This document shows, one piece after another, positions 20,594 through 35,100 of a stretch of 64,000 nt of DNA (position 1 is the first letter of the stretch; the number at the start of each line of letters is the position of its first letter). The stretch is from Panagrolaimus kolymaensis. Its lineage: Eukaryota; Nematoda; Chromadorea; Rhabditida; Panagrolaimidae. Location: NCBI GenBank assembly GCA_028622995.1, contig JAJQJQ010000014.1, positions 4,402,001 through 4,466,000 on the forward strand, in the 5' to 3' direction. A program made the position numbers and the translations under genes. The notes under the pieces were generated by a model. It did not search any database, was not told the origin of the DNA, and saw nothing but the letters and a program-made list of their open reading frames with translations.

Positions 20594-23500
20594 GAATGCA
20601 TTCTTTCGAGTTGCATATTTTAACCTTAAATTTGTACTCAATATCTGCCTTGCATTTGATTCAACAAATTCGAAACTTCACAGAATCCTAAAAACTAATT
20701 ATAAAAATGGTTTTCTGTGAAGAAAATCAAATAAAAGAAATTTTTGAATGCACTTTTTCGAGTTGCATATTTTAACCTTAAATTTGAACTCAATATCTTG
20801 GTCGTGCTTAATTCTACAAATTCGAAACTTCACAGAATCCTAAAAACTAATTATAAAAATAGTTTTCTGTGAAGAAAATCAAATAAAAGAAATTTTTGAA
20901 TGCACTCTTTCGAGTTGCATATTTAAACCTTAAATTTGTACTCAATATCTTGGTCGTGCTTAATTCTACAAATTCGAAACTTCACAGAATCCTAAAAACT
21001 AAATAAAATAATTGCTTTCTGTGAAGAAAATCAAATAAAAGAAATTTTTGAATGCACTATTTCGAGTTGCATATTTAAACCTTAAATTTGTACTCAATAT
21101 CTTGGTCGTGCTTAATTCTACAAATTCGAAACTTCACAGAATCCTAAAAACTAATTATAAAAATGGTTTTCTGTGAAGAAAATCAAATAAAAGAAATTTT
21201 TGAATGCACTCTTTCGAGTTGCATATTTAAACCTTAAATTTGTACTCATTATCTTGGTCGTGTTTATTTCTACAAATTCGAAACTTCACAGAATCCTAAA
21301 AACTAATTATAAAAATGGTTTTCTGTGAAGAAAATCAAATAAAAGAAATTTTTGAATGCACTCTTTCGAGTTGCATATTTAAACCTTAAATTTGTACTCA
21401 ATATCTTGGTCGTGTTTATTTCTACAAATTCGAAACTTCACAGAATCCTAAAAACTAATTATAAAAATGGTTTTCTGTGAAGAAAATCAAATAAAAGAAA
21501 TTTTTGAATGCACTCTTTCGAGTTGCATATTTAAACCTTAAATTTGTACTCAATATCTTGGTCGTGCTTAATTCTACAAATTCGAAAATTCACAGAATCC
21601 TAAAAACTAATTATAAAAATGGTTTTCTGTGAAGAAAATCAAATAAAAGAAATTTTTGAATGCACTCTTTCGAGTTGCATATTTAAACCTTAAATTTGTA
21701 CTCAATATCTTGGTCGTGCTTAATTCTACAAATTCGAAACTTCACAGAATCCTAAAAACTAATTATAAAAATGGTTTTCTGTGAAGAAAATCAAATAAAA
21801 GAAATTTTTGAATGCACTATTTCGAGTTGCATATTTAAACCTTAAATTTGTACTCAATATCTTGGTCGTGCTTAATTCTACAAATTCGAAACTTCACAGA
21901 ATCCTAAAAACTAATTATAAAAATGGTTTTCTGTGAAGAAAATCAAATAAAAGAAATTTTTGAATGCACTATTTCGAGTTTCATATTTAAACCTTAAATT
22001 TGTACTCAATATCTTGGTCGTGCTTAATTCTACAAATTCGAAACTTCACAGAATCCTAAAAACTAATTATAAAAATGGTTTTCTGTGAAGAAAATCAAAT
22101 AAAAGAAATTTTTGAATGCACTATTTCGAGTTTCATATTTAAACCTTAAATTTGTACTCAATATCTTGGTCGTGCTTAATTCTACAAATTCGAAACTTCA
22201 CAGAATCCTAAAAACTAATTATAAAAATGGTTTTCTGTGAAGAAAATCAAATAAAAGAAATTTTTGAATGCACTATTTCGAGTTGCATATTTAAACCTTA
22301 AATTTGTACTCAATATCTTGGTCGTGCTTAATTCTACAAATTCGAAACTTCACAGAATCCTAAAAACTAATTATAAAAATGGTTTTCTGTGAAGAAAATC
22401 AAATAAAAGAAATTTTTGAATGCACTATTTCGAGTTTCATATTTAAACCTTAAATTTGTACTCAATATCTTGGTCGTGTTTAATTCTACAAATTCGAAAC
22501 TTCACAGAATCCTAAAAACTAAATAAAATAATTGCTTTCTGTGAAGAAAATCAAATAAAAGAAATTTTTGAATGCACTATTTCGAGTTGCATATTTAAAC
22601 CTTAAATTAGTACTCAATATCTGCCTTGCTTTTGATTCAACAAATTCGAAACTTCACAGAATCCTAAAAACTAATTATAAAAATGGTTTTCTGTGAAGAA
22701 AATCAAATAAAAGAAATTTTTGAATGCACTATTTCGAGTTGCATATTTAAACCTTAAATTTGTACTCAATATCTTGGTCGTGCTTAATTCTACAAATTCG
22801 AAACTTCACAGAATCCTAAAAACTAATTATAAAAATGGTTTTCTGTGAAGAAAATCAAATAAAAGAAATTTTTGAATGCACTATTTCGAGTTTCATATTT
22901 AAACCTTAAATTTGTACTCAATATCTTGGTCGTGTTTAATTCTACAAATTCGAAACTTCACAGAATCCTAAAAACTAAATAAAATAATTGCTTTCTGTGA
23001 AGAAAATCAAATAAAAGAAATTTTTGAATGCACTATTTCGAGTTGCATATTTAAACCTTAAATTTGTACTCAATATCTTGGTCGTGCTTAATTCTACAAA
23101 TTCGAAACTTCACAGAATCCTAAAAACTAAATAAAATAATTGCTTTCTGTGAAGAAAATCAAATAAAAGAAATTTTTGAATGCACTATTTCGAGTTGCAT
23201 ATTTAAACCTTAAATTAGTACTCAATATCTGCCTTGCTTTTGATTCAACAAATTCGAAACTTCACAGAATCCTAAAAACTAATTATAAAAATGGTTTTCT
23301 GTGAAGAAAATCAAATAAAAGAAATTTTTGAATGCACTATTTCGAGTTGCATATTTAAACCTTAAATTTGTACTCAATATCTTGGTCGTGTTTAATTCTA
23401 CAAATTCGAAACTTCACAGAATCCTAAAAACTAAATAAAATAATTGCTTTCTGTGAAGAAAATCAAATAAAAGAAATTTTTGAATGCACTATTTCGAGTT

Positions 23501-26500
23501 TCATATTTAAACCTTAAATTTGTACTCAATATCTTGGTCGTGTTTAATTCTACAAATTCGAAACTTCACAGAATCCTAAAAACTAAATAAAATAATTGCT
23601 TTCTGTGAAGAAAATCAAATAAAAGAAATTTTTGAATGCACTATTTCGAGTTGCATATTTAAACCTTAAATTAGTACTCAATATCTGCCTTGCTTTTGAT
23701 TCAACAAATTCGAAACTTCACAGAATCCTAAAAACTAATTATAAAAATGGTTTTCTGTGAAGAAAATCAAATAAAAGAAATTTTTGAATGCACTATTTCG
23801 AGTTGCATATTTAAACCTTAAATTTGTACTCAATATCTTGGTCGTGCTTAATTCTACAAATTCGAAACTTCACAGAATCCTAAAAACTAATTATAAAAAT
23901 GGTTTTCTGTGAAGAAAATCAAATAAAAGAAATTTTTGAATGCACTATTTCGAGTTTCATATTTAAACCTTAAATTTGTACTCAATATCTTGGTCGTGTT
24001 TAATTCTACAAATTCGAAACTTCACAGAATCCTAAAAACTAAATAAAATAATTGCTTTCTGTGAAGAAAATCAAATAAAAGAAATTTTTGAATGCACTAT
24101 TTCGAGTTGCATATTTAAACCTTAAATTTGTACTCAATATCTGCCTTGCTTTTGATTCAACAAATTCGAAACTTCACAGAATCCTAAAAACTAATTATAA
24201 AAATGGTTTTCTGTGAAGAAAATCAAATAAAAGAAATTTTTGAATGCATTCTTTCGAGTTGCATATTTTAACCTTAAATTTGTACTCAATATCTGCCTTG
24301 CATTTGATTCAACAAATTCGAAACTTCACAGAATCCTAAAAACTAATTATAAAAATGGTTTTCTGTGAAGAAAATCAAATAAAAGAAATTTTTGAATGCA
24401 CTTTTTCGAGTTGCATATTTTAACCTTAAATTTGAACTCAATATCTTGGTCGTGCTTAATTCTACAAATTCGAAACTTCACAGAATCCTAAAAACTAATT
24501 ATAAAAATAGTTTTCTGTGAAGAAAATCAAATAAAAGAAATTTTTGAATGCACTCTTTCGAGTTGCATATTTAAACCTTAAATTTGTACTCAATATCTTG
24601 GTCGTGCTTAATTCTACAAATTCGAAACTTCACAGAATCCTAAAAACTAAATAAAATAATTGCTTTCTGTGAAGAAAATCAAATAAAAGAAATTTTTGAA
24701 TGCACTATTTCGAGTAGCATATTTAAACCTTAAATTTGTACTCAATATCTTGGTCGTGCTTAATTCTACAAATTCGAAACTTCACAGAATCCTAAAAACT
24801 AATTATAAAAATAGTTTTCTGTGAAGAAAATCAAATAAAAGAAATTTTTGAATGCACTCTTTCGAGTTGCATATTTAAACCTTAAATTTGTACTCAATAT
24901 CTTGGTCGTGCTTAATTCTACAAATTCGAAACTTCACAGAATCCTAAAAACTAAATAAAATAATTGCTTTCTGTGAAGAAAATCAAATAAAAGAAATTTT
25001 TGAATGCACTATTTCGAGTTGCATATTTAAACCTTAAATTTGTACTCAATATCTTGGTCGTGCTTAATTCTACAAATTCGAAACTTCACAGAATCCTAAA
25101 AACTAATTATAAAAATAGTTTTCTGTGAAGAAAATCAAATAAAAGAAATTTTTGAATGCACTCTTTCGAGTTGCATATTTAAACCTTAAATTTGTACTCA
25201 ATATCTTGGTCGTGCTTAATTCTACAAATTCGAAACTTCACAGAATCCTAAAAACTAAATAAAATAATTGCTTTCTGTGAAGAAAATCAAATAAAAGAAA
25301 TTTTTGAATGCACTATTTCGAGTTGCATATTTAAACCTTAAATTTGTACTCAATATCTTGGTCGTGCTTAATTCTACAAATTCGAAACTTCACAGATTCC
25401 TAAAAACTAATTATAAAAATAGTTTTCTGTGAAGAAATTCAAATAAAAGAAATTTTTGAATGCACTCTTTCGAGTTGCATATTTAAACCTTAAATTTGTA
25501 CTCAATATCTTGGTCGTGCTTAATTCTACAAATTCGAAACTTCACAGAATCCTAAAAACTAATTATAAAAATAGTTTTCTGTGAAGAAAATCAAATAAAA
25601 GAAATTTTTGAATGCACTCTTTCGAGTTGCATATTTAAACCTTAAATTTGTACTCAATATCTTGGTCGTGCTTAATTCTACAAATTCGAAACTTCACAGA
25701 ATCCTAAAAACTAAATAAAATAATTGCTTTCTGTGAAGAAAATCAAATAAAAGAAATTTTTGAATGCACTATTTCGAGTTGCATATTTAAACCTTAAATT
25801 TGTACTCAATATCTTGGTCGTGCTTAATTCTACAAATTCGAAACTTCACAGAATCCTAAAAACTAATTATAAAAATGGTTTTCTGTGAAGAAAATCAAAT
25901 AAAAGAAATTTTTGAATGCACTATTTCGAGTTTCATATTTAAACCTTAAATTTGTACTCAATATCTTGGTCGTGCTTAATTCTACAAATTCGAAACTTCA
26001 CAGAATCCTAAAAACTAATTATAAAAATGGTTTTCTGTGAAGAAAATCAAATAAAAGAAATTTTTGAATGCACTATTTCGAGTTTCATATTTAAACCTTA
26101 AATTTGTACTCAATATCTTGGTCGTGCTTAATTCTACAAATTCGAAACTTCACAGAATCCTAAAAACTAATTATAAAAATGGTTTTCTGTGAAGAAAATC
26201 AAATAAAAGAAATTTTTGAATGCACTCTTTCGAGTTGCATATTTAAACCTTAAATTTGTACTCAATATCTTGGTCGTGCTTAATTCTACAAATTCGAAAC
26301 TTCACAGAATCCTAAAAACTAAATAAAATAATTGCTTTCTGTGAAGAAAATCAAATAAAAGAAATTTTTGAATGCACTATTTCGAGTTGCATATTTAAAC
26401 CTTAAATTTGTACTCAATATCTTGGTCGTGCTTAATTCTACAAATTCGAAACTTCACAGAATCCTAAAAACTAATTATAAAAATGGTTTTCTGTGAAGAA

Positions 26501-29145
26501 AATCAAATAAAAGAAATTTTTGAATGCACTATTTCGAGTTTCATATTTAAACCTTAAATTTGTACTCAATATCTTGGTCGTGCTTAATTCTACAAATTCG
26601 AAACTTCACAGAATCCTAAAAACTAATTATAAAAATGGTTTTCTGTGAAGAAAATCAAATAAAAGAAATTTTTGAATGCACTATTTCGAGTTTCATATTT
26701 AAACCTTAAATTTGTACTCAATATCTTGGTCGTGCTTAATTCTACAAATTCGAAACTTCACAGAATCCTAAAAACTAATTATAAAAATGGTTTTCTGTGA
26801 AGAAAATCAAATAAAAGAAATTTTTGAATGCACTATTTCGAGTTGCATATTTAAACCTTAAATTTGTACTCAATATCTTGGTCGTGCTTAATTCTACAAA
26901 TTCGAAACTTCACAGAATCCTAAAAACTAAATAAAATAATTGCTTTCTGTGAAGAAAATCAAATAAAAGAAATTTTTGAATGCACTATTTCGAGTTGCAT
27001 ATTTAAACCTTAAATTTGTACTCAATATCTTGGTCGTGCTTAATTCTACAAATTCGAAACTTCACAGAATCCTAAAAACTAATTATAAAAATGGTTTTCT
27101 GTGAAGAAAATCAAATAAAAGAAATTTTTGAATGCACTATTTCGAGTTTCATATTTAAACCTTAAATTTGTACTCAATATCTTGTCGTGCTTAATTCTAC
27201 AAATTCGAAACTTCACAGAATCCTAAAAACTAATTATAAAAATGGTTTTCTGTGAAGAAAATCAAATAAAAGAAATTTTTGAATGCACTATTTCGAGTTT
27301 CATATTTAAACCTTAAATTTGTACTCAATATCTTGGTCGTGCTTAATTCTACAAATTCGAAACTTCACAGAATCCTAAAAACTAATTATAAAAATGGTTT
27401 TCTGTGAAGAAAATCAAATAAAAGAAATTTTTGAATGCACTATTTCGAGTTTCATATTTAAACCTTAAATTTGTACTCAATATCTTGGTCGTGCTTAATT
27501 CTACAAATTCGAAACTTCACAGAATCCTAAAAACTAATTATAAAAATGGTTTTCTGTGAAGAAAATCAAATAAAAGAAATTTTTGAATGCACTATTTCGA
27601 GTTTCATATTTAAACCTTAAATTTGTACTCAATATCTTGGTCGTGCTTAATTCTACAAATTCGAAACTTCACAGAATCCTAAAAACTAAATAAAATAATT
27701 GCTTTCTGTGAAGAAAATCAAATAAAAGAAATTTTTGAATGCACTATTTCGAGTTTCATATTTAAACCTTAAATTTGTACTCAATATCTTGGTCGTGCTT
27801 AATTCTACAAATTCGAAACTTCACAGAATCCTAAAAACTAATTATAAAAATGGTTTTCTGTGAAGAAAATCAAATAAAAGAAATTTTTGAATGCACTATT
27901 TCGAGTTGCATATTTAAACCTTAAATTTGTACTCAATATCTTGGTCGTGCTTAATTCTACAAATTCGAAACTTCACAGAATCCTAAAAACTAAATAAAAT
28001 AATTGCTTTCTGTGAAGAAAATCAAATAAAAGAAATTTTTGAATGCACTATTTCGAGTTGCATATTTAAACCTTAAATTTGTACTCAATATCTTGGTCGT
28101 GCTTAATTCTACAAATTCGAAACTTCACAGAATCCTAAAAACTAATTATAAAAATGGTTTTCTGTGAAGAAAATCAAATAAAAGAAATTTTTGAATGCAC
28201 TATTTCGAGTTTCATATTTAAACCTTAAATTTGTACTCAATATCTTGTCGTGCTTAATTCTACAAATTCGAAACTTCACAGAATCCTAAAAACTAATTAT
28301 AAAAATGGTTTTCTGTGAAGAAAATCAAATAAAAGAAATTTTTGAATGCACTATTTCGAGTTTCATATTTAAACCTTAAATTTGTACTCAATATCTTGGT
28401 CGTGCTTAATTCTACAAATTCGAAACTTCACAGAATCCTAAAAACTAATTATAAAAATGGTTTTCTGTGAAGAAAATCAAATAAAAGAAATTTTTGAATG
28501 CACTATTTCGAGTTTCATATTTAAACCTTAAATTTGTACTCAATATCTTGGTCGTGCTTAATTCTACAAATTCGAAACTTCACAGAATCCTAAAAACTAA
28601 TTATAAAAATGGTTTTCTGTGAAGAAAATCAAATAAAAGAAATTTTTGAATGCACTATTTCGAGTTTCATATTTAAACCTTAAATTTGTACTCAATATCT
28701 TGGTCGTGCTTAATTCTACAAATTCGAAACTTCACAGAATCCTAAAAACTAATTATAAAAATGGTTTTCTGTGAAGAAAATCAAATAAAAGAAATTTTTG
28801 AATGCACTATTTCGAGTTGCATATTTAAACCTTAAATTTGTACTCAATATCTTGGTCGTGCTTAATTCTACAAATTCGAAACTTCACAGAATCCTAAAAA
28901 CTAATTATAAAAATGGTTTTCTGTGAAGAAAATCAAATAAAAGAAATTTTTGAATGCACTATTTCGAGTTTCATATTTAAACCTTAAATTTGTACTCAAT
29001 ATCTTGGTCGTGTTTAATTCTACAAATTCGAAACTTCACAGAATCCTAAAAACTAAATAAAATAATTGCTTTCTGTGAAGAAAATCAAATAAAAGAAATT
29101 TTTGAATGCACTATTTCGAGTTGCATATTTAAACCTTAAATTAGT
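20594..29145 (+). repeat. Satellite C domain with L blocks, AGTTTCAT variant and A-rich loops
   Basis: L-form monomers dominate, many with AGTTTCAT instead of AGTTGCAT, interspersed with monomers carrying the AAATAAAATAATTGC loop. A marker set (GCATTCTTT, then a G form with CATTTG, then GCACTTTTT with TTTGAACT, then AAATAGTTTTC) occurs at about 20.6-20.87 kb and again 3648 bp later at about 24.25-24.51 kb, exactly 24 units. A 1-base deletion giving ATCTTGTCG occurs at 27181 and 28244, 1063 bp apart (seven units minus one base). Confidence 0.7.
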
Positions 29146-32100
29146 ACTCAATATCTGCCTTGCTTTTGATTCAACAAATTCGAAACTTCACAGAATCCTA
29201 AAAACTAATTATAAAAATGGTTTTCTGTGAAGAAAATCAAATAAAAGAAATTTTTGAATGCACTATTTCGAGTTGCATATTTAAACCTTAAATTTGTACT
29301 CAATATCTGCCTTGCTTTTGATTCAACAAATTCGAAACTTCACAGAATCCTAAAAACTAATTATAAAAATGGTTTTCTGTGAAGAAAATCAAATAAAAGA
29401 AATTTTTGAATGCACTTTTTCGAGTTGCATATTTTAACCTTAAATTTGTACTCAATATCTGCCTTGCTTTTGATTCAACAAATTCGAAACTTCACAGAAT
29501 CCTAAAAACTAATTATAAAAATGGTTTTCTGTGAAGAAAATCAAATAAAAGAAATTTTTGAATGCACTATTTCGAGTTGCATATTTAAACCTTAAATTTG
29601 TACTCAATATCTGCCTTGCTTTTGATTCAACAAATTCGAAACTTCACAGAATCCTAAAAACTAATTATAAAAATGGTTTTCTGTGAAGAAAATCAAATAA
29701 AAGAAATTTTTGAATGCACTATTTCGAGTTGCATATTTAAACCTTAAATTTGTACTCAATATCTGCCTTGCTTTTGATTCAACAAATTCGAAACTTCACA
29801 GAATCCTAAAAACTAATTATAAAAATGGTTTTCTGTGAAGAAAATCAAATAAAAGAAATTTTTGAATGCACTATTTCGAGTTTCATATTTAAACCTTAAA
29901 TTTGTACTCAATATCTTGGTCGTGTTTAATTCTACAAATTCGAAACTTCACAGAATCCTAAAAACTAAATAAAATAATTGCTTTCTGTGAAGAAAATCAA
30001 ATAAAAGAAATTTTTGAATGCACTATTTCGAGTTGCATATTTAAACCTTAAATTAGTACTCAATATCTGCCTTGCTTTTGATTCAACAAATTCGAAACTT
30101 CACAGAATCCTAAAAACTAATTATAAAAATGGTTTTCTGTGAAGAAAATCAAATAAAAGAAATTTTTGAATGCACTATTTCGAGTTTCATATTTAAACCT
30201 TAAATTTGTACTCAATATCTTGGTCGTGTTTAATTCTACAAATTCGAAACTTCACAGAATCCTAAAAACTAAATAAAATAATTGCTTTCTGTGAAGAAAA
30301 TCAAATAAAAGAAATTTTTGAATGCACTATTTCGAGTTGCATATTTAAACCTTAAATTAGTACTCAATATCTGCCTTGCTTTTGATTCAACAAATTCGAA
30401 ACTTCACAGAATCCTAAAAACTAATTATAAAAATGGTTTTCTGTGAAGAAAATCAAATAAAAGAAATTTTTGAATGCACTATTTCGAGTTGCATATTTAA
30501 ACCTTAAATTTGTACTCAATATCTGCCTTGCTTTTGATTCAACAAATTCGAAACTTCACAGAATCCTAAAAACTAATTATAAAAATGGTTTTCTGTGAAG
30601 AAAATCAAATAAAAGAAATTTTTGAATGCACTTTTTCGAGTTGCATATTTTAACCTTAAATTTGTACTCAATATCTTGGTCGTGCTTAATTCTACAAATT
30701 CGAAACTTCACAGAATCCTAAAAACTAATTATAAAAATGGTTTTCTGTGAAGAAAATCAAATAAAAGAAATTTTTGAATGCACTATTTCGAGTTGCATAT
30801 TTAAACCTTAAATTAGTACTCAATATCTGCCTTGCTTTTGATTCAACAAATTCGAAACTTCACAGAATCCTAAAAACTAATTATAAAAATGGTTTTCTGT
30901 GAAGAAAATCAAATAAAAGAAATTTTTGAATGCACTATTTCGAGTTGCATATTTAAACCTTAAATTTGTACTCAATATCTTGGTCGTGCTTAATTCTACA
31001 AATTCGAAACTTCACAGAATCCTAAAAACTAATTATAAAAATGGTTTTCTGTGAAGAAAATCAAATAAAAGAAATTTTTGAATGCACTTTTTCGAGTTTC
31101 ATATTTAAACCTTAAATTTGTACTCAATATCTGCCTTGCTTTTGATTCAACAAATTCGAAACTTCACAGAATCCTAAAAACTAATTATAAAAATGGTTTT
31201 CTGTGAAGAAAATCAAATAAAAGAAATTTTTGAATGCACTTTTTCGAGTTGCATATTTTAACCTTAAATTTGTACTCAATATCTTGGTCGTGCTTAATTC
31301 TACAAATTCGAAACTTCACAGAATCCTAAAAACTAATTATAAAAATGGTTTTCTGTGAAGAAAATCAAATAAAAGAAATTTTTGAATGCACTTTTTCGAG
31401 TTTCATATTTAAACCTTAAATTTGTACTCAATATCTGCCTTGCTTTTGATTCAACAAATTCGAAACTTCACAGAATCCTAAAAACTAATTATAAAAATGG
31501 TTTTCTGTGAAGAAAATCAAATAAAAGAAATTTTTGAATGCATTCTTTCGAGTTGCATATTTTAACCTTAAATTTGTACTCAATATCTGCCTTGCATTTG
31601 ATTCAACAAATTCGAAACTTCACAGAATCCTAAAAACTAATTATAAAAATGGTTTTCTGTGAAGAAAATCAAATAAAAGAAATTTTTGAATGCATTCTTT
31701 CGAGTTGCATATTTTAACCTTAAATTTGTACTCAATATCTGCCTTGCATTTGATTCAACAAATTCGAAACTTCACAGAATCCTAAAAACTAATTATAAAA
31801 ATGGTTTTCTGTGAAGAAAATCAAATAAAAGAAATTTTTGAATGCATTCTTTCGAGTTGCATATTTTAACCTTAAATTTGTACTCAATATCTGCCTTGCT
31901 TTTGATTCAACAAATTCGAAACTTCACAGAATCCTAAAAACTAATTATAAAAATGGTTTTCTGTGAAGAAAATCAAATAAAAGAAATTTTTGAATGCACT
32001 ATTTCGAGTTGCATATTTAAACCTTAAATTTGTACTCAATATCTTGGTCGTGCTTAATTCTACAAATTCGAAACTTCACAGAATCCTAAAAACTAAATAA

Positions 32101-35100
32101 AATAATTGCTTTCTGTGAAGAAAATCAAATAAAAGAAATTTTTGAATGCACTATTTCGAGTTGCATATTTAAACCTTAAATTAGTACTCAATATCTGCCT
32201 TGCTTTTGATTCAACAAATTCGAAACTTCACAGAATCCTAAAAACTAATTATAAAAATGGTTTTCTGTGAAGAAAATCAAATAAAAGAAATTTTTGAATG
32301 CACTATTTCGAGTTGCATATTTAAACCTTAAATTTGTACTCAATATCTTGGTCGTGCTTAATTCTACAAATTCGAAACTTCACAGAATCCTAAAAACTAA
32401 ATAAAATAATTGCTTTCTGTGAAGAAAATCAAATAAAAGAAATTTTTGAATGCACTATTTCGAGTTGCATATTTAAACCTTAAATTTGTACTCAATATCT
32501 TGGTCGTGTTTAATTCTACAAATTCGAAACTTCACAGAATCCTAAAAACTAAATAAAATAATTGCTTTCTGTGAAGAAAATCAAATAAAAGAAATTTTTG
32601 AATGCACTATTTCGAGTTGCATATTTAAACCTTAAATTAGTACTCAATATCTGCCTTGCTTTTGATTCAACAAATTCGAAACTTCACAGAATCCTAAAAA
32701 CTAAATAAAATAATTGCTTTCTGTGAAGAAAATCAAATAAAAGAAATTTTTGAATGCACTATTTCGAGTTGCATATTTAAACCTTAAATTTGTACTCAAT
32801 ATCTTGGTCGTGTTTAATTCTACAAATTCGAAACTTCACAGAATCCTAAAAACTAAATAAAATAATTGCTTTCTGTGAAGAAAATCAAATAAAAGAAATT
32901 TTTGAATGCACTATTTCGAGTTGCATATTTAAACCTTAAATTTGTACTCAATATCTTGGTCGTGTTTAATTCTACAAATTCGAAACTTCACAGAATCCTA
33001 AAAACTAATTATAAAAATGGTTTTCTGTGAAGAAAATCAAATAAAAGAAATTTTTGAATGCATTCTTTCGAGTTGCATATTTTAACCTTAAATTTGTACT
33101 CAATATCTGCCTTGCATTTGATTCAACAAATTCGAAACTTCACAGAATCCTAAAAACTAATTATAAAAATGGTTTTCTGTGAAGAAAATCAAATAAAAGA
33201 AATTTTTGAATGCATTCTTTCGAGTTGCATATTTTAACCTTAAATTTGTACTCAATATCTGCCTTGCATTTGATTCAACAAATTCGAAACTTCACAGAAT
33301 CCTAAAAACTAATTATAAAAATGGTTTTCTGTGAAGAAAATCAAATAAAAGAAATTTTTGAATGCACTTTTTCGAGTTGCATATTTTAACCTTAAATTTG
33401 AACTCAATATCTGCCTTGCTTTTGATTCAACAAATTCGAAACTTCACAGAATCCTAAAAACTAATTATAAAAATGGTTTTCTGTGAAGAAAATCAAATAA
33501 AAGAAATTTTTGAATGCACTATTTCGAGTTGCATATTTAAACCTTAAATTTGTACTCAATATCTTGGTCGTGTTTAATTCTACAAATTCGAAACTTCACA
33601 GAATCCTAAAAACTAAATAAAATAATTGCTTTCTGTGAAGAAAATCAAATAAAAGAAATTTTTGAATGCACTATTTCGAGTTGCATATTTAAACCTTAAA
33701 TTTGTACTCAATATCTTGGTCGTGTTTAATTCTACAAATTCGAAACTTCACAGAATCCTAAAAACTAATTATAAAAATGGTTTTCTGTGAAGAAAATCAA
33801 ATAAAAGAAATTTTTGAATGCATTCTTTCGAGTTGCATATTTTAACCTTAAATTTGTACTCAATATCTGCCTTGCATTTGATTCAACAAATTCGAAACTT
33901 CACAGAATCCTAAAAACTAATTATAAAAATGGTTTTCTGTGAAGAAAATCAAATAAAAGAAATTTTTGAATGCACTTTTTCGAGTTGCATATTTTAACCT
34001 TAAATTTGAACTCAATATCTGCCTTGCTTTTGATTCAACAAATTCGAAACTTCACAGAATCCTAAAAACTAATTATAAAAATGGTTTTCTGTGAAGAAAA
34101 TCAAATAAAAGAAATTTTTGAATGCACTATTTCGAGTTGCATATTTAAACCTTAAATTTGTACTCAATATCTTGGTCGTGTTTAATTCTACAAATTCGAA
34201 ACTTCACAGAATCCTAAAAACTAAATAAAATAATTGCTTTCTGTGAAGAAAATCAAATAAAAGAAATTTTTGAATGCACTATTTCGAGTTGCATATTTAA
34301 ACCTTAAATTTGTACTCAATATCTTGGTCGTGTTTAATTCTACAAATTCGAAACTTCACAGAATCCTAAAAACTAATTATAAAAATGGTTTTCTGTGAAG
34401 AAAATCAAATAAAAGAAATTTTTGAATGCATTCTTTCGAGTTGCATATTTTAACCTTAAATTTGTACTCAATATCTGCCTTGCATTTGATTCAACAAATT
34501 CGAAACTTCACAGAATCCTAAAAACTAATTATAAAAATGGTTTTCTGTGAAGAAAATCAAATAAAAGAAATTTTTGAATGCATTCTTTCGAGTTGCATAT
34601 TTTAACCTTAAATTTGTACTCAATATCTGCCTTGCATTTGATTCAACAAATTCGAAACTTCACAGAATCCTAAAAACTAATTATAAAAATGGTTTTCTGT
34701 GAAGAAAATCAAATAAAAGAAATTTTTGAATGCACTTTTTCGAGTTGCATATTTTAACCTTAAATTTGAACTCAATATCTGCCTTGCTTTTGATTCAACA
34801 AATTCGAAACTTCACAGAATCCTAAAAACTAATTATAAAAATGGTTTTCTGTGAAGAAAATCAAATAAAAGAAATTTTTGAATGCACTATTTCGAGTTGC
34901 ATATTTAAACCTTAAATTTGTACTCAATATCTTGGTCGTGTTTAATTCTACAAATTCGAAACTTCACAGAATCCTAAAAACTAAATAAAATAATTGCTTT
35001 CTGTGAAGAAAATCAAATAAAAGAAATTTTTGAATGCACTATTTCGAGTTGCATATTTAAACCTTAAATTTGTACTCAATATCTTGGTCGTGTTTAATTC

